This document shows positions 1 through 8,369 of a DNA stretch of 58,271 bases, in pieces (position 1 is the stretch's first letter; every line of letters begins with the position of its first letter). Where the stretch lies: the NCBI GenBank assembly GCA_024434165.1, contig QMIW01000014.1, positions 1-58,271 on the forward strand. The letters are read 5' to 3'. The DNA comes from Chloroflexota bacterium. GTDB lineage: Bacteria; Chloroflexota; Anaerolineae; Anaerolineales; Villigracilaceae. The translations under genes were made by a program, and so were the position numbers. The notes under the pieces are model-generated. The model saw nothing but the letters and a program-made list of their open reading frames with translations, was not told where the DNA came from and made no database searches.

Positions 1-2
1 GC

Positions 3-136
3 CTTGGTTTCAAGCGGCTTCCCTCACCCCAAACAAGGTTATATATTCTGGGATGACTTCCCCCTCTCCCGATGGGAGAGGGCAGGGTGAGGGCTTTGGA
101 CGGGGAACCTAGAAAATCTATTGGAAGGTAGCAACT
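3..136 (+). repeat. MITE-like dispersed element, copy A (left end cut by the window)
   Basis: Positions 3-136 match 8484-8617 with no indels and only scattered substitutions. The core is a palindrome, CCCTCTCCC-gat-GGGAGAGGG. The right end (GGTAGCAACTTGAG) resembles the inverted terminus of copy B. The left terminus lies outside the window. The remaining bases to 245 show nothing I recognise. Confidence 0.8.
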
Positions 137-245
137 TGAGTTAAAATCTATTTCGACCGACCACTTAGTAACTAACTTATCCGCGCAGAGGCTTCATGCT
201 GTTCTGCAAAGGCGAGATGAATCTCACGGTACTGCGTACGGTGAA

Positions 246-1949
246 TTAGTAATAATCCCCAATCATCCGTCGAACCGCCCTTGCGTTGTCCATTTCAAGC
301 GCGCGGCGCGCTAATTCCTGTGCATCTGCCAGCGACCAATTTCTCACAACCTGTTTTGCCGAGGGAATCTGGCGCGGCGACATGCTAAGTTCGTCCACGC
401 CCAAGCCCAGCAGGATGGGAATTGCTTGGGAGTCGCCCGCCATTTCACCGCACACTCCCACCCAAATGCCCGCCCGGTGAGCCGCCAGGACAACTTGTTG
501 AATTTCCTTAAGCACTGCTGGGTGGCAGGGATCGTTCAAATGCGACACGCGTTTGTTGCCGCGTTCCGCCGCGAGTGTGTATTGCGTCAGGTCGTTGGTG
601 CCGATGCTGAAAAAATTCACTTCGCGGGCAAAGCGTTCTGCCAACAATGCCACGGAGGGAATCTCGACCATGATGCCGATCTGGACGTTCTCCGCCATTT
701 CCCTTCCCGCGCTGCGCAATTCCATCTGCGCTTCGGCAAGCAGACCTTTTGCCTTGATGACCTCTTCGAGCGAGGCGATCATGGGGAACATGATGCGCAA
801 GTCGTGACCCGCGCCCGCACGCAGCAAGGCGCGCAGCTGCACTTTGAAATCATCGGGGTGATCCAATGAGATGCGGATGGCGCGGTAGCCCAAAAACGGA
901 TTGGCTTCATGCCCAAAATCGAGATACGGAACTTCCTTGTCGCCCCCAACATCCAGCGTGCGGACGACGACCGGGCGGCTTCCCATCAAGTCCAGGATGG
1001 TTCGATGGGCGGAATATTGCGTCTGCTCATCCGGCGGCTGGCTGCGGTTGAGAAAGAGGAACTCCGTCCGCAGCAAGCCGATTCCCTCTGCGCCGTGTTG
1101 AAGGGCGAGACGGGCATCTTCCACGCTGCCCACGTTTGCAGCGATCTCTATGCGATGACCGTCGCGAGTGAGGGAGGGCTGGGCTGCCAGTTCATGCTCG
1201 CGCTGGCGCTTTTCGCCGTCCGCGAGGATGCGCTGCCCGAAATCAGCGACCAGGTCCGGGGTCGGGTTTGAGGCGAGTGCGCCGGTGTTTCCATCCACGA
1301 GCAGCAGAGTCTCATCCGGTATATCCAAAACCGCATCGCCCAATCCAACGATGGCGGGAATGCCCAACGCTTTGGCAAGGATGGCAGTGTGGGAAGTGGG
1401 TCCGCCCTCGGCGGTGCAAAACGCGAGGACCTTCGATTTATCCAGCACGGCGGTTTGAGAAGGCGCGAGATCGCGCGCGAGGATGATGCTTTGTTTGGTG
1501 AGCGCCGGCGCTGCCTGCACACCCGTGAGAATCTCAAGCACGCGCCGCCCCACATCGCGCACATCGGCGCTGCGGGCGCGCAGCGTTTCATCCGGCATGG
1601 CTTCGAGTTGACTCGCAAAATATTCGCAGGCGTCGTGCCATGCCTGTTCTGCATTCATGCCCGAATCAATTGCGCCTTCGGCTTTTTGAACCAGAACGGC
1701 ATCCTCCAGAAACATGGCTTGCGCTTCAAAGAGCGACGCTTCGGCTTCACCAATCTGTTTTGCAACCTGATTGGCAAGTTCGCGCAATTGCATTGCGGCA
1801 TTTTGACGAGCGCCGCCCAGCCGCGTTTTTTCCGCCTGCGAATCGGCAGGAACGAATTTTGGAATTTGCAGAGGGCGCTGGTCCCAGCGCAATGCCGGTC
1901 CCTTGGCGAGACCAGGCGCGGCTGGGATGCCTTTCAACTCAACCGTCAT
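246..1949 (-). CDS. ptsI: PTS Enzyme I (phosphoenolpyruvate-protein phosphotransferase)
   Basis: Cytoplasmic first enzyme of the PTS: it takes phosphate from phosphoenolpyruvate onto a histidine and passes it to HPr. At 567 aa it has the normal family length. The phospho-accepting His187 lies in GGPTSHTAI, the PEP-binding barrel contains GIGLLRTEFLF around residue 290, and the catalytic Cys500 lies in GVCGEMAGD. Its ATG follows the HPr stop codon with no gap, so the two are translationally coupled. It is the last gene of the sgc-like operon. Enzyme I is usually encoded elsewhere as a general component, so its place here suggests a dedicated phosphorelay. Confidence 0.97.
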   Translation of the reverse strand: MTVELKGIPAAPGLAKGPALRWDQRPLQIPKFVPADSQAEKTRLGGARQNAAMQLRELANQVAKQIGEAEASLFEAQAMFLEDAVLVQKAEGAIDSGMNAEQAWHDACEYFASQLEAMPDETLRARSADVRDVGRRVLEILTGVQAAPALTKQSIILARDLAPSQTAVLDKSKVLAFCTAEGGPTSHTAILAKALGIPAIVGLGDAVLDIPDETLLLVDGNTGALASNPTPDLVADFGQRILADGEKRQREHELAAQPSLTRDGHRIEIAANVGSVEDARLALQHGAEGIGLLRTEFLFLNRSQPPDEQTQYSAHRTILDLMGSRPVVVRTLDVGGDKEVPYLDFGHEANPFLGYRAIRISLDHPDDFKVQLRALLRAGAGHDLRIMFPMIASLEEVIKAKGLLAEAQMELRSAGREMAENVQIGIMVEIPSVALLAERFAREVNFFSIGTNDLTQYTLAAERGNKRVSHLNDPCHPAVLKEIQQVVLAAHRAGIWVGVCGEMAGDSQAIPILLGLGVDELSMSPRQIPSAKQVVRNWSLADAQELARRALEMDNARAVRRMIGDYY

Positions 1950-2228
1950 CTAAAATTTCCCCGCAAAATCGGATTCGATCAACTCGCGCAGGGTTTGGAT
2001 GGCTTGCATTTCGTCTTCACCTTCCGCGCTCAGTTCGATCTCGTGATTCTTTTCCACGCCCAATGTAAGCACGCTCAGGATGCTCTTCGCATCCACGTCT
2101 GCCGAGTCTTGCGTTGCGTTGCGAACTGTAAGTTTGCACTTAAATTGCGCCGCCATCTTGACAAACTCCGCCGCTGGTCGGGCGTGCAAGCCGACTTCGT
2201 TGATAATCTTCAATCGGATGTTCTGCAT
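1950..2228 (-). CDS. ptsH: HPr phosphocarrier protein
   Basis: Small phosphocarrier that moves phosphate from Enzyme I to EIIA. At 92 aa it has His15 in GLHARPA, the phosphorylation site. The DAKSILSVLTLG segment (Ser49) corresponds to the regulatory Ser46 region of other HPr proteins. No HPr kinase gene is seen in this window, so regulation at the serine is untested. AAGGGA precedes the ATG by 4 nt. It lies between EIIA and Enzyme I. Confidence 0.96.
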   Translation of the reverse strand: MQNIRLKIINEVGLHARPAAEFVKMAAQFKCKLTVRNATQDSADVDAKSILSVLTLGVEKNHEIELSAEGEDEMQAIQTLRELIESDFAGKF

Positions 2229-2238
2229 TTCGTCCCTT

Positions 2239-2712
2239 TCAAGCCAGCGTTTTGTGAATGAGCGCGAGCGCCTCGGCGGAATCTTTTGCCTGCGCCAGGT
2301 CTTCGAGCAAACTGCCCGTTTGAATCAATTTGACCAGTTGCCCGATCATCTCCACCTGTTTTTCGCGTTCCTTGACCGCAAGCAGAAAGATCAAACGCGC
2401 ATCGAGCAATGTCGAGCCGTCTGTGCCCATTTGGGCAAAACGAACGGGCGCGTTCAACACACCGATGCAAACCGCCGATTTATTTACGTGATCCGGGTCG
2501 GCGTGGGGGATGGCGACCGCCAGCGGCTGGGTGGGCAGACCCGTCGGGAACGTCTGCTCCCGCTTCCAAACATCTTCCGCAAAACCGGGTACGACGTGCC
2601 CCGTCTCCACCAGCGCCGCCGTCAATGCCTGGATCGCCTCCTGTGCGTCCTTCACATTCACATTGACTAAAATATGTTCCGTCCTGAGCAAATCCATCAA
2701 AGTACTTTGCAT
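2239..2712 (-). CDS. PTS EIIA component, fructose/mannitol (SgcA/GatA-like) type
   Basis: Soluble EIIA that relays phosphate from HPr to the EIIB protein encoded upstream. The His in the IPHADPDH segment is the expected phosphohistidine of the PTS EIIA type-2 fold (PF00359). The frame could open with a TTG at 2727 that overlaps the epimerase stop. I prefer the ATG at 2712, giving MQSTLMDLL, although its ribosome-binding site (GGAAATGGA) is weak. In E. coli sgc, SgcA holds the equivalent place beside an epimerase (SgcE). Confidence 0.9.
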   Translation of the reverse strand: MQSTLMDLLRTEHILVNVNVKDAQEAIQALTAALVETGHVVPGFAEDVWKREQTFPTGLPTQPLAVAIPHADPDHVNKSAVCIGVLNAPVRFAQMGTDGSTLLDARLIFLLAVKEREKQVEMIGQLVKLIQTGSLLEDLAQAKDSAEALALIHKTLA

Positions 2713-2723
2713 TCCATTTCCAA

Positions 2724-3371
2724 TCAAGCCGCCGCGCGCAGGGCAGCCATATTTTCAGTGATTTTGCCTTCCTTGAAAACCGCCCGACCCACAACGACGA
2801 TATCCGCTCCGGCTTTCTGGATTTGGGATATGTTTTCCGCCGTAACGCCGCCATCCACGACCCATTCGCATCTTGCCTGACCCGCAGCCTGTTTGCCCTC
2901 CCGGACCTTTTCCAACACTTCGGGCAGGAACGGGCAATCGGGCATTTCGGGTTCGGTCGTCAGCACAACGATAAACGAAAGATACTGCGAGAGATAACTC
3001 AAATCCGGGATGGGTGTGGCAGGGTTAAACGCCAGCCCAGCCTGTGCGCCCAGCGAGACGATTTGCCGCAACACGCGGCGCGGGTAGGGACAGGCTTCGT
3101 AATGCACCGAGATGCGATTCGCTCCGTATGCTGCCAGCTCGGGCAGAATCCATTCCGGGTTGACCATCATCAGATGAACGTCGAACGGCAGGCGGGTGAG
3201 CGGGCGCAGGTCTGCAATGATTTTTGTCCCCAAGGTCATGACGGGCGTGAACGACCCGTCCTCCACGTCGAAGTGAATGGAATCCGCACGCGCGGCTTCG
3301 AGGTCCGCGATGACCCGGCTGAGATGAGGCATGGGAGCAGAAGCAAGCGAGGGGGCGATGCGAAGCGGCAT
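2724..3371 (-). CDS. Ribulose-phosphate 3-epimerase family protein (SgcE-like)
   Basis: TIM-barrel epimerase of the RPE family (215 aa). It keeps the metal and acid/base signatures HFDVEDGSF near residue 34, FDVHLMM near residue 64, and VVDGGV near residue 170 followed by GADIVVVGRAVF. The usual opening (SILSADF) is replaced by IAPSLASAPM. In E. coli sgc, SgcE is a paralogue of Rpe with unproven substrate, so this copy probably acts on the sugar phosphate imported by the operon rather than in the pentose phosphate pathway. It starts 3 nt after the BtpA-like gene. Confidence 0.88.
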   Translation of the reverse strand: MPLRIAPSLASAPMPHLSRVIADLEAARADSIHFDVEDGSFTPVMTLGTKIIADLRPLTRLPFDVHLMMVNPEWILPELAAYGANRISVHYEACPYPRRVLRQIVSLGAQAGLAFNPATPIPDLSYLSQYLSFIVVLTTEPEMPDCPFLPEVLEKVREGKQAAGQARCEWVVDGGVTAENISQIQKAGADIVVVGRAVFKEGKITENMAALRAAA

Positions 3372-3374
3372 GGG

Positions 3375-4187
3375 TCAGGAACGCCTCAGTTCCTTGACCT
3401 TGTTCATCAAGGTCCGAACCCGCTGAAGGTCAATCGCATTCCAGGTGTTGCCATCCTGTTTGAAGGTGGTGCCGATCACGGCTCCATCCGCCACCCGCAA
3501 TTGTTCCTCCACGTTATCCAGCCTCACTCCCGTGTTGGCAAAGACAGGCGTATCCGGCACCACGTCTTTGACCAGTTTCAGGGTCTGGGCGGATGTTTCG
3601 GAGCCCGCCGTCAATCCCGATACGCACAGCGCATCCGGTCGGTCGTTGAAGACGGTGGAGCGTGCGATGTCTGTGATCTGACGATTGCCAAGGTACGCAG
3701 CCGCTTCCGGCACGATGTTGAAGAACAGGCGGACGTGCTGCGCGCCAATGGCGTGTTGGTGGCGAATCACTTCGCCGGCGTTCGTGTTCCACAAACCGAA
3801 GTCGCTCGCATACACGCCGGTAAAAATCTCGCGCACAAACTGGGCGCCCGTCGCCATCGCCAAATCAATCGAGGCACGCGGGTCCCACAAAACGTTCACT
3901 CCATAGGGAATCTTGATCTCCCGTTTGAGTTCACCGATCACCGAAGCCATGCACGTAACGGTGATTGTCTCCACTTTTGTCAGATAGGGCAGGCTGAATT
4001 CATTCGAAAAGAGGATGGCGTCCACGCCCCCTTCCTGCAAGGCGAGCATATCGGCGTGTGCCTGCTCGTACACCCATGCCATGCCTTTGACGGCGTCGTA
4101 CTGCGGGTCGCCCGGCATGGCTTGCATGTGACACATGCCGATGACGGGTTTTTCAACCCCAAAAAGTTCCTTTACCCAGGTTTGCAT
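3375..4187 (-). CDS. BtpA/SgcQ family protein
   Basis: A 270-aa protein with the BtpA family look (PF03437): an N-terminal KPVIGMCHMQAMPGDP block, IPYGVNVLWDP near residue 95, and a C-terminal DTPVFANTGVR and GTTFKQDG typical of a TIM-barrel phosphate-binding end. The founding member was linked to photosystem I biogenesis in cyanobacteria. The sgc version (SgcQ) sits in PTS operons and has no proven reaction. Its position between the M42 gene and the epimerase suggests a lyase or isomerase step on the imported sugar phosphate. That is inference only. Confidence 0.87.
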   Translation of the reverse strand: MQTWVKELFGVEKPVIGMCHMQAMPGDPQYDAVKGMAWVYEQAHADMLALQEGGVDAILFSNEFSLPYLTKVETITVTCMASVIGELKREIKIPYGVNVLWDPRASIDLAMATGAQFVREIFTGVYASDFGLWNTNAGEVIRHQHAIGAQHVRLFFNIVPEAAAYLGNRQITDIARSTVFNDRPDALCVSGLTAGSETSAQTLKLVKDVVPDTPVFANTGVRLDNVEEQLRVADGAVIGTTFKQDGNTWNAIDLQRVRTLMNKVKELRRS

Positions 4188-4206
4188 AGAACCTCTTTTA
4201 TGATGT

Positions 4207-5304
4207 TTACCCCCGACTCAAATCCAATTCGGGAGTGAAGGATCGGGCTGCGGCATCCACAAGCTGGATCATTTGAACCATGTCCGTCTCGTGGCACATT
4301 TGAATGGATGCGTGACTGTAACGATGTGGAATGGACAGCCCGGCGATCACATAGCCTTTATCGTCCAGATACAACTGGAATGCCGGGTCGGTGATCACAC
4401 CCACGATGACTTCGCGCTGCAAGGGGATGTTTTCCTGTTTGGCAATCCCTTCGATAAACCGGCGCAGTTTCGGCGAGGAGAACAACCCGCCCAGTGTGCC
4501 GCGCCCGTGAAAATCCATCATCTTGATCGCCGGTCCCTTGCGCATCGCCACCGGGTGCAGGGGCTTGTCAATCGGCGTGTCGGCGGCAATCGTAATATCC
4601 AGCGAGAGGATCGCATGAGGCTTGGTGGCAGTGACCGTCGGCAGAGAGCCGCGGATGCTGAACTCCTCCAACACCGTGAAGGAGAAGATGATCGTGCAGG
4701 GCGGTCTTTGCGCGGCGAACGATTTCAACGCCTCCAAAAGGATGAAAACGCTGGCGCGGTTATCCAGCGCCTTGGAACAGATCATCCCGTCGCCGAAGCG
4801 GTGATAGTTGGGATGATACGTCACCGGGTCGCCCACCTGAATCCCAGCCTGTTCCACCGCCTCACGGCTGGTCAGCCCGATGTCAATGAACATATCATGC
4901 ACAGCGGGGACCTTGAACTTCTCGTCGGATGATGTGATGTGGTGGGATTTCGTCCCGACATAGCCGGGGATCAGCCGGTTGTCGTCTGTCAGCACGTCCA
5001 TCCGCTGCCCCAGCAGGGATTTTTCCGGTACGCCGCCCACGCGCTCGATGCGCAGGAAGCCATCCTCGGTAATGTATCTGACGATCAACCCCAGTTCATC
5101 CATGTGTGCCTGTAACATCAGGCGATGATTGGGATGTTTCGCACCTTTCAAAATCCCCACCACGTTGCCGAGGTTATCCACGCTTACTTCATCCACCAGC
5201 GGACGAATCGTGTCGCGGATATACGCCGTCATTGCGTCTTCGCGCCCGGAGACGGCATGGATAGCGCACAGCCGTTCGAGCAAACTCCAGTCATATTGGT
5301 TCAT
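4207..5304 (-). CDS. M42 family metallopeptidase-like protein (SgcX/FrvX-like)
   Basis: M42-family dinuclear zinc hydrolase (365 aa from the chosen start). Visible metal and catalytic elements are QAHMDELG, ALDNRAS, the EE pair in TVLEEFSIRG, SLDIT, and a late His in RYSHASIQMC. M42 proteins called SgcX and FrvX recur in PTS operons, where their substrate is unknown. The open frame reaches 5367, but that ATG lies inside a 13-bp-stem hairpin. The ATG at 5304 has GAGAG upstream and starts with the normal family N-terminus (MNQYDWSLLERL). Confidence 0.88.
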   Translation of the reverse strand: MNQYDWSLLERLCAIHAVSGREDAMTAYIRDTIRPLVDEVSVDNLGNVVGILKGAKHPNHRLMLQAHMDELGLIVRYITEDGFLRIERVGGVPEKSLLGQRMDVLTDDNRLIPGYVGTKSHHITSSDEKFKVPAVHDMFIDIGLTSREAVEQAGIQVGDPVTYHPNYHRFGDGMICSKALDNRASVFILLEALKSFAAQRPPCTIIFSFTVLEEFSIRGSLPTVTATKPHAILSLDITIAADTPIDKPLHPVAMRKGPAIKMMDFHGRGTLGGLFSSPKLRRFIEGIAKQENIPLQREVIVGVITDPAFQLYLDDKGYVIAGLSIPHRYSHASIQMCHETDMVQMIQLVDAAARSFTPELDLSRG

Positions 5305-5347
5305 GAGAACTCTCGAATCTCTTCTAAAAAACAATCGTATAAAGCCG

Positions 5348-5379
5348 AATGGAGAAGGGAGTTGCATCCCTTCTCCATT
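5348..5379 (-). terminator. Strong intra-operon hairpin between EIIC and the M42 gene
   Basis: A perfect 13-bp stem (AATGGAGAAGGGA with its complement) closes a 6-nt loop. On the transcribed minus strand a T run (GTTTTTTAG) follows about 18 nt after the stem. It could be a partial terminator or an RNA-processing and stability element that sets EIIB/EIIC levels above the downstream genes. Confidence 0.6.
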
Positions 5380-5396
5380 GAAACGAACGGTTACGG

Positions 5397-6668
5397 CTAG
5401 CCTCCAAACAACCCGCTGATGGTTGTAAGGATCCAGGCGATCCAGTTCCCGCCGGAGAGACCGGTAATCTGAACCGCGCCTTCCGGGATGGCATAGCCAA
5501 TGTCCGAGGCGATCTGGGTCAGCAGCGGAGCGAACGCGCTGGAGATGTACAGCACCATGACCATGATGATGGTGCCGTACAGGATCGAGCGGAAGAAGTT
5601 TCCTCGGGTCAAAGGCGGAACCATGCAGATGAAGAAGGCGGTCGCAGCCAGGTCGGCGGCGGGCAGGGTGTTGTTACCCGGCAGGATGGCGGCGAGAAGC
5701 AGCGTAATCGGGATGAGCAGGATACCGGCGGCAATGGTGATCGGATGTCCGATCAGGATGGCGGAATCCAAACCGATGTAGAATTCGCGCCCGGCAAAGC
5801 GCTTCTGCATGAACTCACGAGCGGCTTCCGAGAGCGGGGTCAAGCCTTCCATGAAGATGGCGATGATGCGCGGGATCAACAACATGACGGCTGCCATCTG
5901 CACGGCAACGGTCAGGACCTTGGTCGTAAACCCATAGGCGATCAACCCGAACAGCAAACCCAGGGTCGCGCCCATGATGATCGGCTGTCCGAATACGCCC
6001 AGTTTCTTCTGCATCCCTTCCGAGTCCCAGTAGATGTCGCGCAGACCGGGAATCTTCTCCACGATCCAGTTAAGTCCCTTGATGATCGGCACACTGGTGA
6101 CCGCCCAGCCCTGCGGAATGGATACGCCCGGAATCTTGAAGAATTCCTGCACATCCTTGGCGGTCCAGTCGGCGATGAGCAGCGAAACGATGGCGTGAAT
6201 CGCCGCGGCGATCAAACCCAGCACCAGGTTGCCGTCGGTGACTAAATAGACCAACGACCCTGTGAAGGCATAATGCCAGTAGTTCCACATATCCACGTTC
6301 AGGGTTTTGGTCCAGCGGAAGATGAGCATGATCAGGTTGACGCCCAGGGCGACGATGAACACCAGCGAACCGACGACCGTGCCAAACGCGATGGCAGCTG
6401 CCACTCCCCAGCCGACATCCAAAGCGTTCAGTTCGATACCAGTCGCTTCGACCAGCGCCGAGGTGGCGGGCCCGAGCGCGTCGAACAGCAGGGTGATGAC
6501 CAGCCCAAGACCAATGAAGCCAACGCCGACGGTAATGGCGGAAATGAAGGCGCGGCTGACTTTTTGTCCCAGGATGAGCCCCAGGATGAAGATGATGATC
6601 GGCAGCATGACGGGCGAACCAAGCCCGGTCAGGAAGTCGAAAATCGACTTGATGGTTTCCATTTGCAT
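5397..6668 (-). CDS. PTS EIIC permease, galactitol (GatC/SgcC) family
   Basis: Integral membrane sugar channel of the PTS (423 aa). Many hydrophobic segments run through the whole protein, starting with MLPIIIFILGLILGQ and GVGFIGLGLVITLLF. The central GLDSAILIGHPITIA block matches the galactitol-type EIIC family (PF03611). It works with the EIIB protein encoded just upstream, which is its phosphoryl donor. Substrate cannot be read from sequence. The gene order EIIB-EIIC-M42 matches sgcBC and sgcX. A clear AAGGAG precedes the ATG. Confidence 0.92.
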   Translation of the reverse strand: MQMETIKSIFDFLTGLGSPVMLPIIIFILGLILGQKVSRAFISAITVGVGFIGLGLVITLLFDALGPATSALVEATGIELNALDVGWGVAAAIAFGTVVGSLVFIVALGVNLIMLIFRWTKTLNVDMWNYWHYAFTGSLVYLVTDGNLVLGLIAAAIHAIVSLLIADWTAKDVQEFFKIPGVSIPQGWAVTSVPIIKGLNWIVEKIPGLRDIYWDSEGMQKKLGVFGQPIIMGATLGLLFGLIAYGFTTKVLTVAVQMAAVMLLIPRIIAIFMEGLTPLSEAAREFMQKRFAGREFYIGLDSAILIGHPITIAAGILLIPITLLLAAILPGNNTLPAADLAATAFFICMVPPLTRGNFFRSILYGTIIMVMVLYISSAFAPLLTQIASDIGYAIPEGAVQITGLSGGNWIAWILTTISGLFGG

Positions 6669-6691
6669 TCTCCTTTTTGATTAGGTACACG

Positions 6692-7000
6692 TCAATCATT
6701 TGTCAACAGCATCACTATCTTTTCGATGACCTCCTTTGTGCCGATTCCGGTCAGGAACGGAATCCCATCCACAACAGGAACGTCAATGTCAAAGGGCACT
6801 TGCGCGGTGGCGACCACCAGGTCGGCATCGGGCGCAAGCGAAGGCACCTCCGGGACACGGCATTGAATGGTATGGATCTTTAAACCGCGCTCTTCCAGTA
6901 ATTCCCTGAGCTTGACGGCGACATGCGTGGAAGTCGCAATGGCTGTGCCGCACGCAACGACGATCTTGTAAACCTTTCCGGCGGATTCATTGCCCGGCAT
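6692..7000 (-). CDS. PTS EIIB component, galactitol (GatB/SgcB) type
   Basis: A 102-aa phosphotransferase domain whose catalytic cysteine lies in VACGTAIATST, the P-loop-like phosphocysteine site of lactose/galactitol EIIB proteins (PF02302). It receives phosphate from EIIA and phosphorylates the sugar carried by EIIC. It starts 3 nt after the unknown 168-aa gene, which indicates one transcription unit and probable translational coupling. Confidence 0.92.
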   Translation of the reverse strand: MPGNESAGKVYKIVVACGTAIATSTHVAVKLRELLEERGLKIHTIQCRVPEVPSLAPDADLVVATAQVPFDIDVPVVDGIPFLTGIGTKEVIEKIVMLLTND

Positions 7001-7003
7001 CGG

Positions 7004-7510
7004 TCAGTTCCCTTCGAACAGGTTTCTGAACGTGGTTTCGAACATCCAGATATCGTATTCATAAACGTCGTCGAACGGCGGCGGCACAACAGCCAGCAGG
7101 TGAAATTTTTTGGAGGCAAGTTGATCCTTGAATTTATCCATGACATTCCCCGGTTTGCCGTATTGCGAATGGACGACAACGACATCCACCCCTTCGACAT
7201 CCTTCAAGAGGTCCAGGATTTCCTCCGTTTGGGGCGTGACCGACTCCGGCTCGCAAATGGACAGAGTGTATTTGCCCGCCGACCCCGCCGCCACATCCAC
7301 GCGGATGGTTTTTCCCTCAATATTCAAATGTGGCAGCACATAAATCTCCTGCTCGCCGCGTTTTTGCATGGCGCGTGTCATGTAAAAGCGAAGGATGTGA
7401 CGGAGATGGGCTTCTTCGTTCGAGGGTTTTGGAATCGCGCTTCGAAACGCCATGTAGGTTTCGGTTTGTCCGGGGCTTACTTTGGCTTGGGCATCGAATT
7501 TGAGATCCAT
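7004..7510 (-). CDS. Unrecognised 168-aa protein inside the sgc-like PTS operon
   Basis: No family is recognised. The protein is soluble, without signal peptide or membrane segment. It has an N-terminal helical part (EEAHLRHILRFYMTRAMQKR) and a beta-rich centre (GKTIRVDVAAGSAGKYTLSIC followed by an acidic residue). Then come VDVVVVHSQYG, a helix, FHLLAVVPPPFDD and an aromatic C-terminus. The alternating strands with D and E residues are loosely reminiscent of restriction-endonuclease-like folds, but this is weak. The start at 7510 is preceded by AAAAAGGAG at 7-nt spacing; an ATG at 7516 lies too close to it. It is coupled to EIIB, so a role in the pathway is likely. E. coli sgc has no counterpart. 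Confidence 0.8.
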   Translation of the reverse strand: MDLKFDAQAKVSPGQTETYMAFRSAIPKPSNEEAHLRHILRFYMTRAMQKRGEQEIYVLPHLNIEGKTIRVDVAAGSAGKYTLSICEPESVTPQTEEILDLLKDVEGVDVVVVHSQYGKPGNVMDKFKDQLASKKFHLLAVVPPPFDDVYEYDIWMFETTFRNLFEGN

Positions 7511-7533
7511 AGGCATTCTCCTTTTTGGAAAAC

Positions 7534-8310
7534 TCAATCTGCCAGGATGACTTCAACGCCCTGCTCGCGCACCTTTTCCAGGAATTCGGGCGGGGCGGAT
7601 CTATCCGTGACGATTTTGTCCACGGCGGTTAGCGGCGCCACCGAAGTAAAAGTGGTCACGCCGAACTTTGCGCCATCTGCAACCACGATTTTTTCTCGCG
7701 CGCTGCGTATCAGCATTCGTTTGATCTGCGTGTCTTCGATGTTGTATTCCGTCAAGCCGTCTTCGAGGCTGACTCCCCCGATACCGATAAAAGCCTTGTC
7801 CACATGCAGGTCTTTATACACCTGCTCCGGGATATGCCCCACCATGGATAACTCACGCGGGCGCACAATCCCGCCGGTGATGATCAGGCGGGCATCAACT
7901 TCCAGGGGGATCTGGTCAACGATTTTTGCGGCAATCTGCAAACAGGAGGTGACAATGGTGAGGTTGCGTTTCCCCCGCAAACCGGGCACGATCTCCAGGG
8001 TGGTGGTGCCCACATCCAGGGCGATGCTGTCCCCATCGTAAATCAGTTCCGCCGCCTTGAGCCCAATCGCCTTTTTTTCTTCCTGGTTTTTGACAGCCCT
8101 GGACTGGAAGGAAGGTTCGTAACTGCGTCCCAGGTTTGCGATCGCTCCCCCATGAACGCGGCGCAACAACCCCTGCCGGTCCAGTTCGTTCAGGTCGCGG
8201 CGGGCAGTCATTTCTGAAACGTCGAACATGGCACAAATATCCGGGATGCTGACGCGACCCGTTTCATGCACAAGTTCGACAATCTTGCCCTGGCGCTCTA
8301 TTGAGTTCAT
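7534..8310 (-). CDS. DeoR-family transcriptional regulator (SgcR-like)
   Basis: A 258-aa repressor: an N-terminal helix-turn-helix (VSIPDICAMFDVSEMTARRDLNELDRQG cut short here: key part SEMTARRDL) and RVHGGA, then the DeoR C-terminal sensor domain with DVGTTTLEI and VADGAKFG motifs that binds a sugar phosphate. It is the first gene of the operon, 24 nt upstream of the unknown gene, and probably represses its own promoter. Repeated TGAACATAAT/CGAACATAAT motifs in that promoter are likely its operators. Confidence 0.95.
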   Translation of the reverse strand: MNSIERQGKIVELVHETGRVSIPDICAMFDVSEMTARRDLNELDRQGLLRRVHGGAIANLGRSYEPSFQSRAVKNQEEKKAIGLKAAELIYDGDSIALDVGTTTLEIVPGLRGKRNLTIVTSCLQIAAKIVDQIPLEVDARLIITGGIVRPRELSMVGHIPEQVYKDLHVDKAFIGIGGVSLEDGLTEYNIEDTQIKRMLIRSAREKIVVADGAKFGVTTFTSVAPLTAVDKIVTDRSAPPEFLEKVREQGVEVILAD

Positions 8311-8369
8311 CCATCATCCTTTTCGGCGGATTAATACAATGCAATTCTCAAACTCAATAGTACCGATAA

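Noticed and set aside
2823-4238. 471-aa open frame on the plus strand
   Set aside because: Antisense to the epimerase and BtpA-like genes; composition is His/Arg-rich and typical of a shadow frame.
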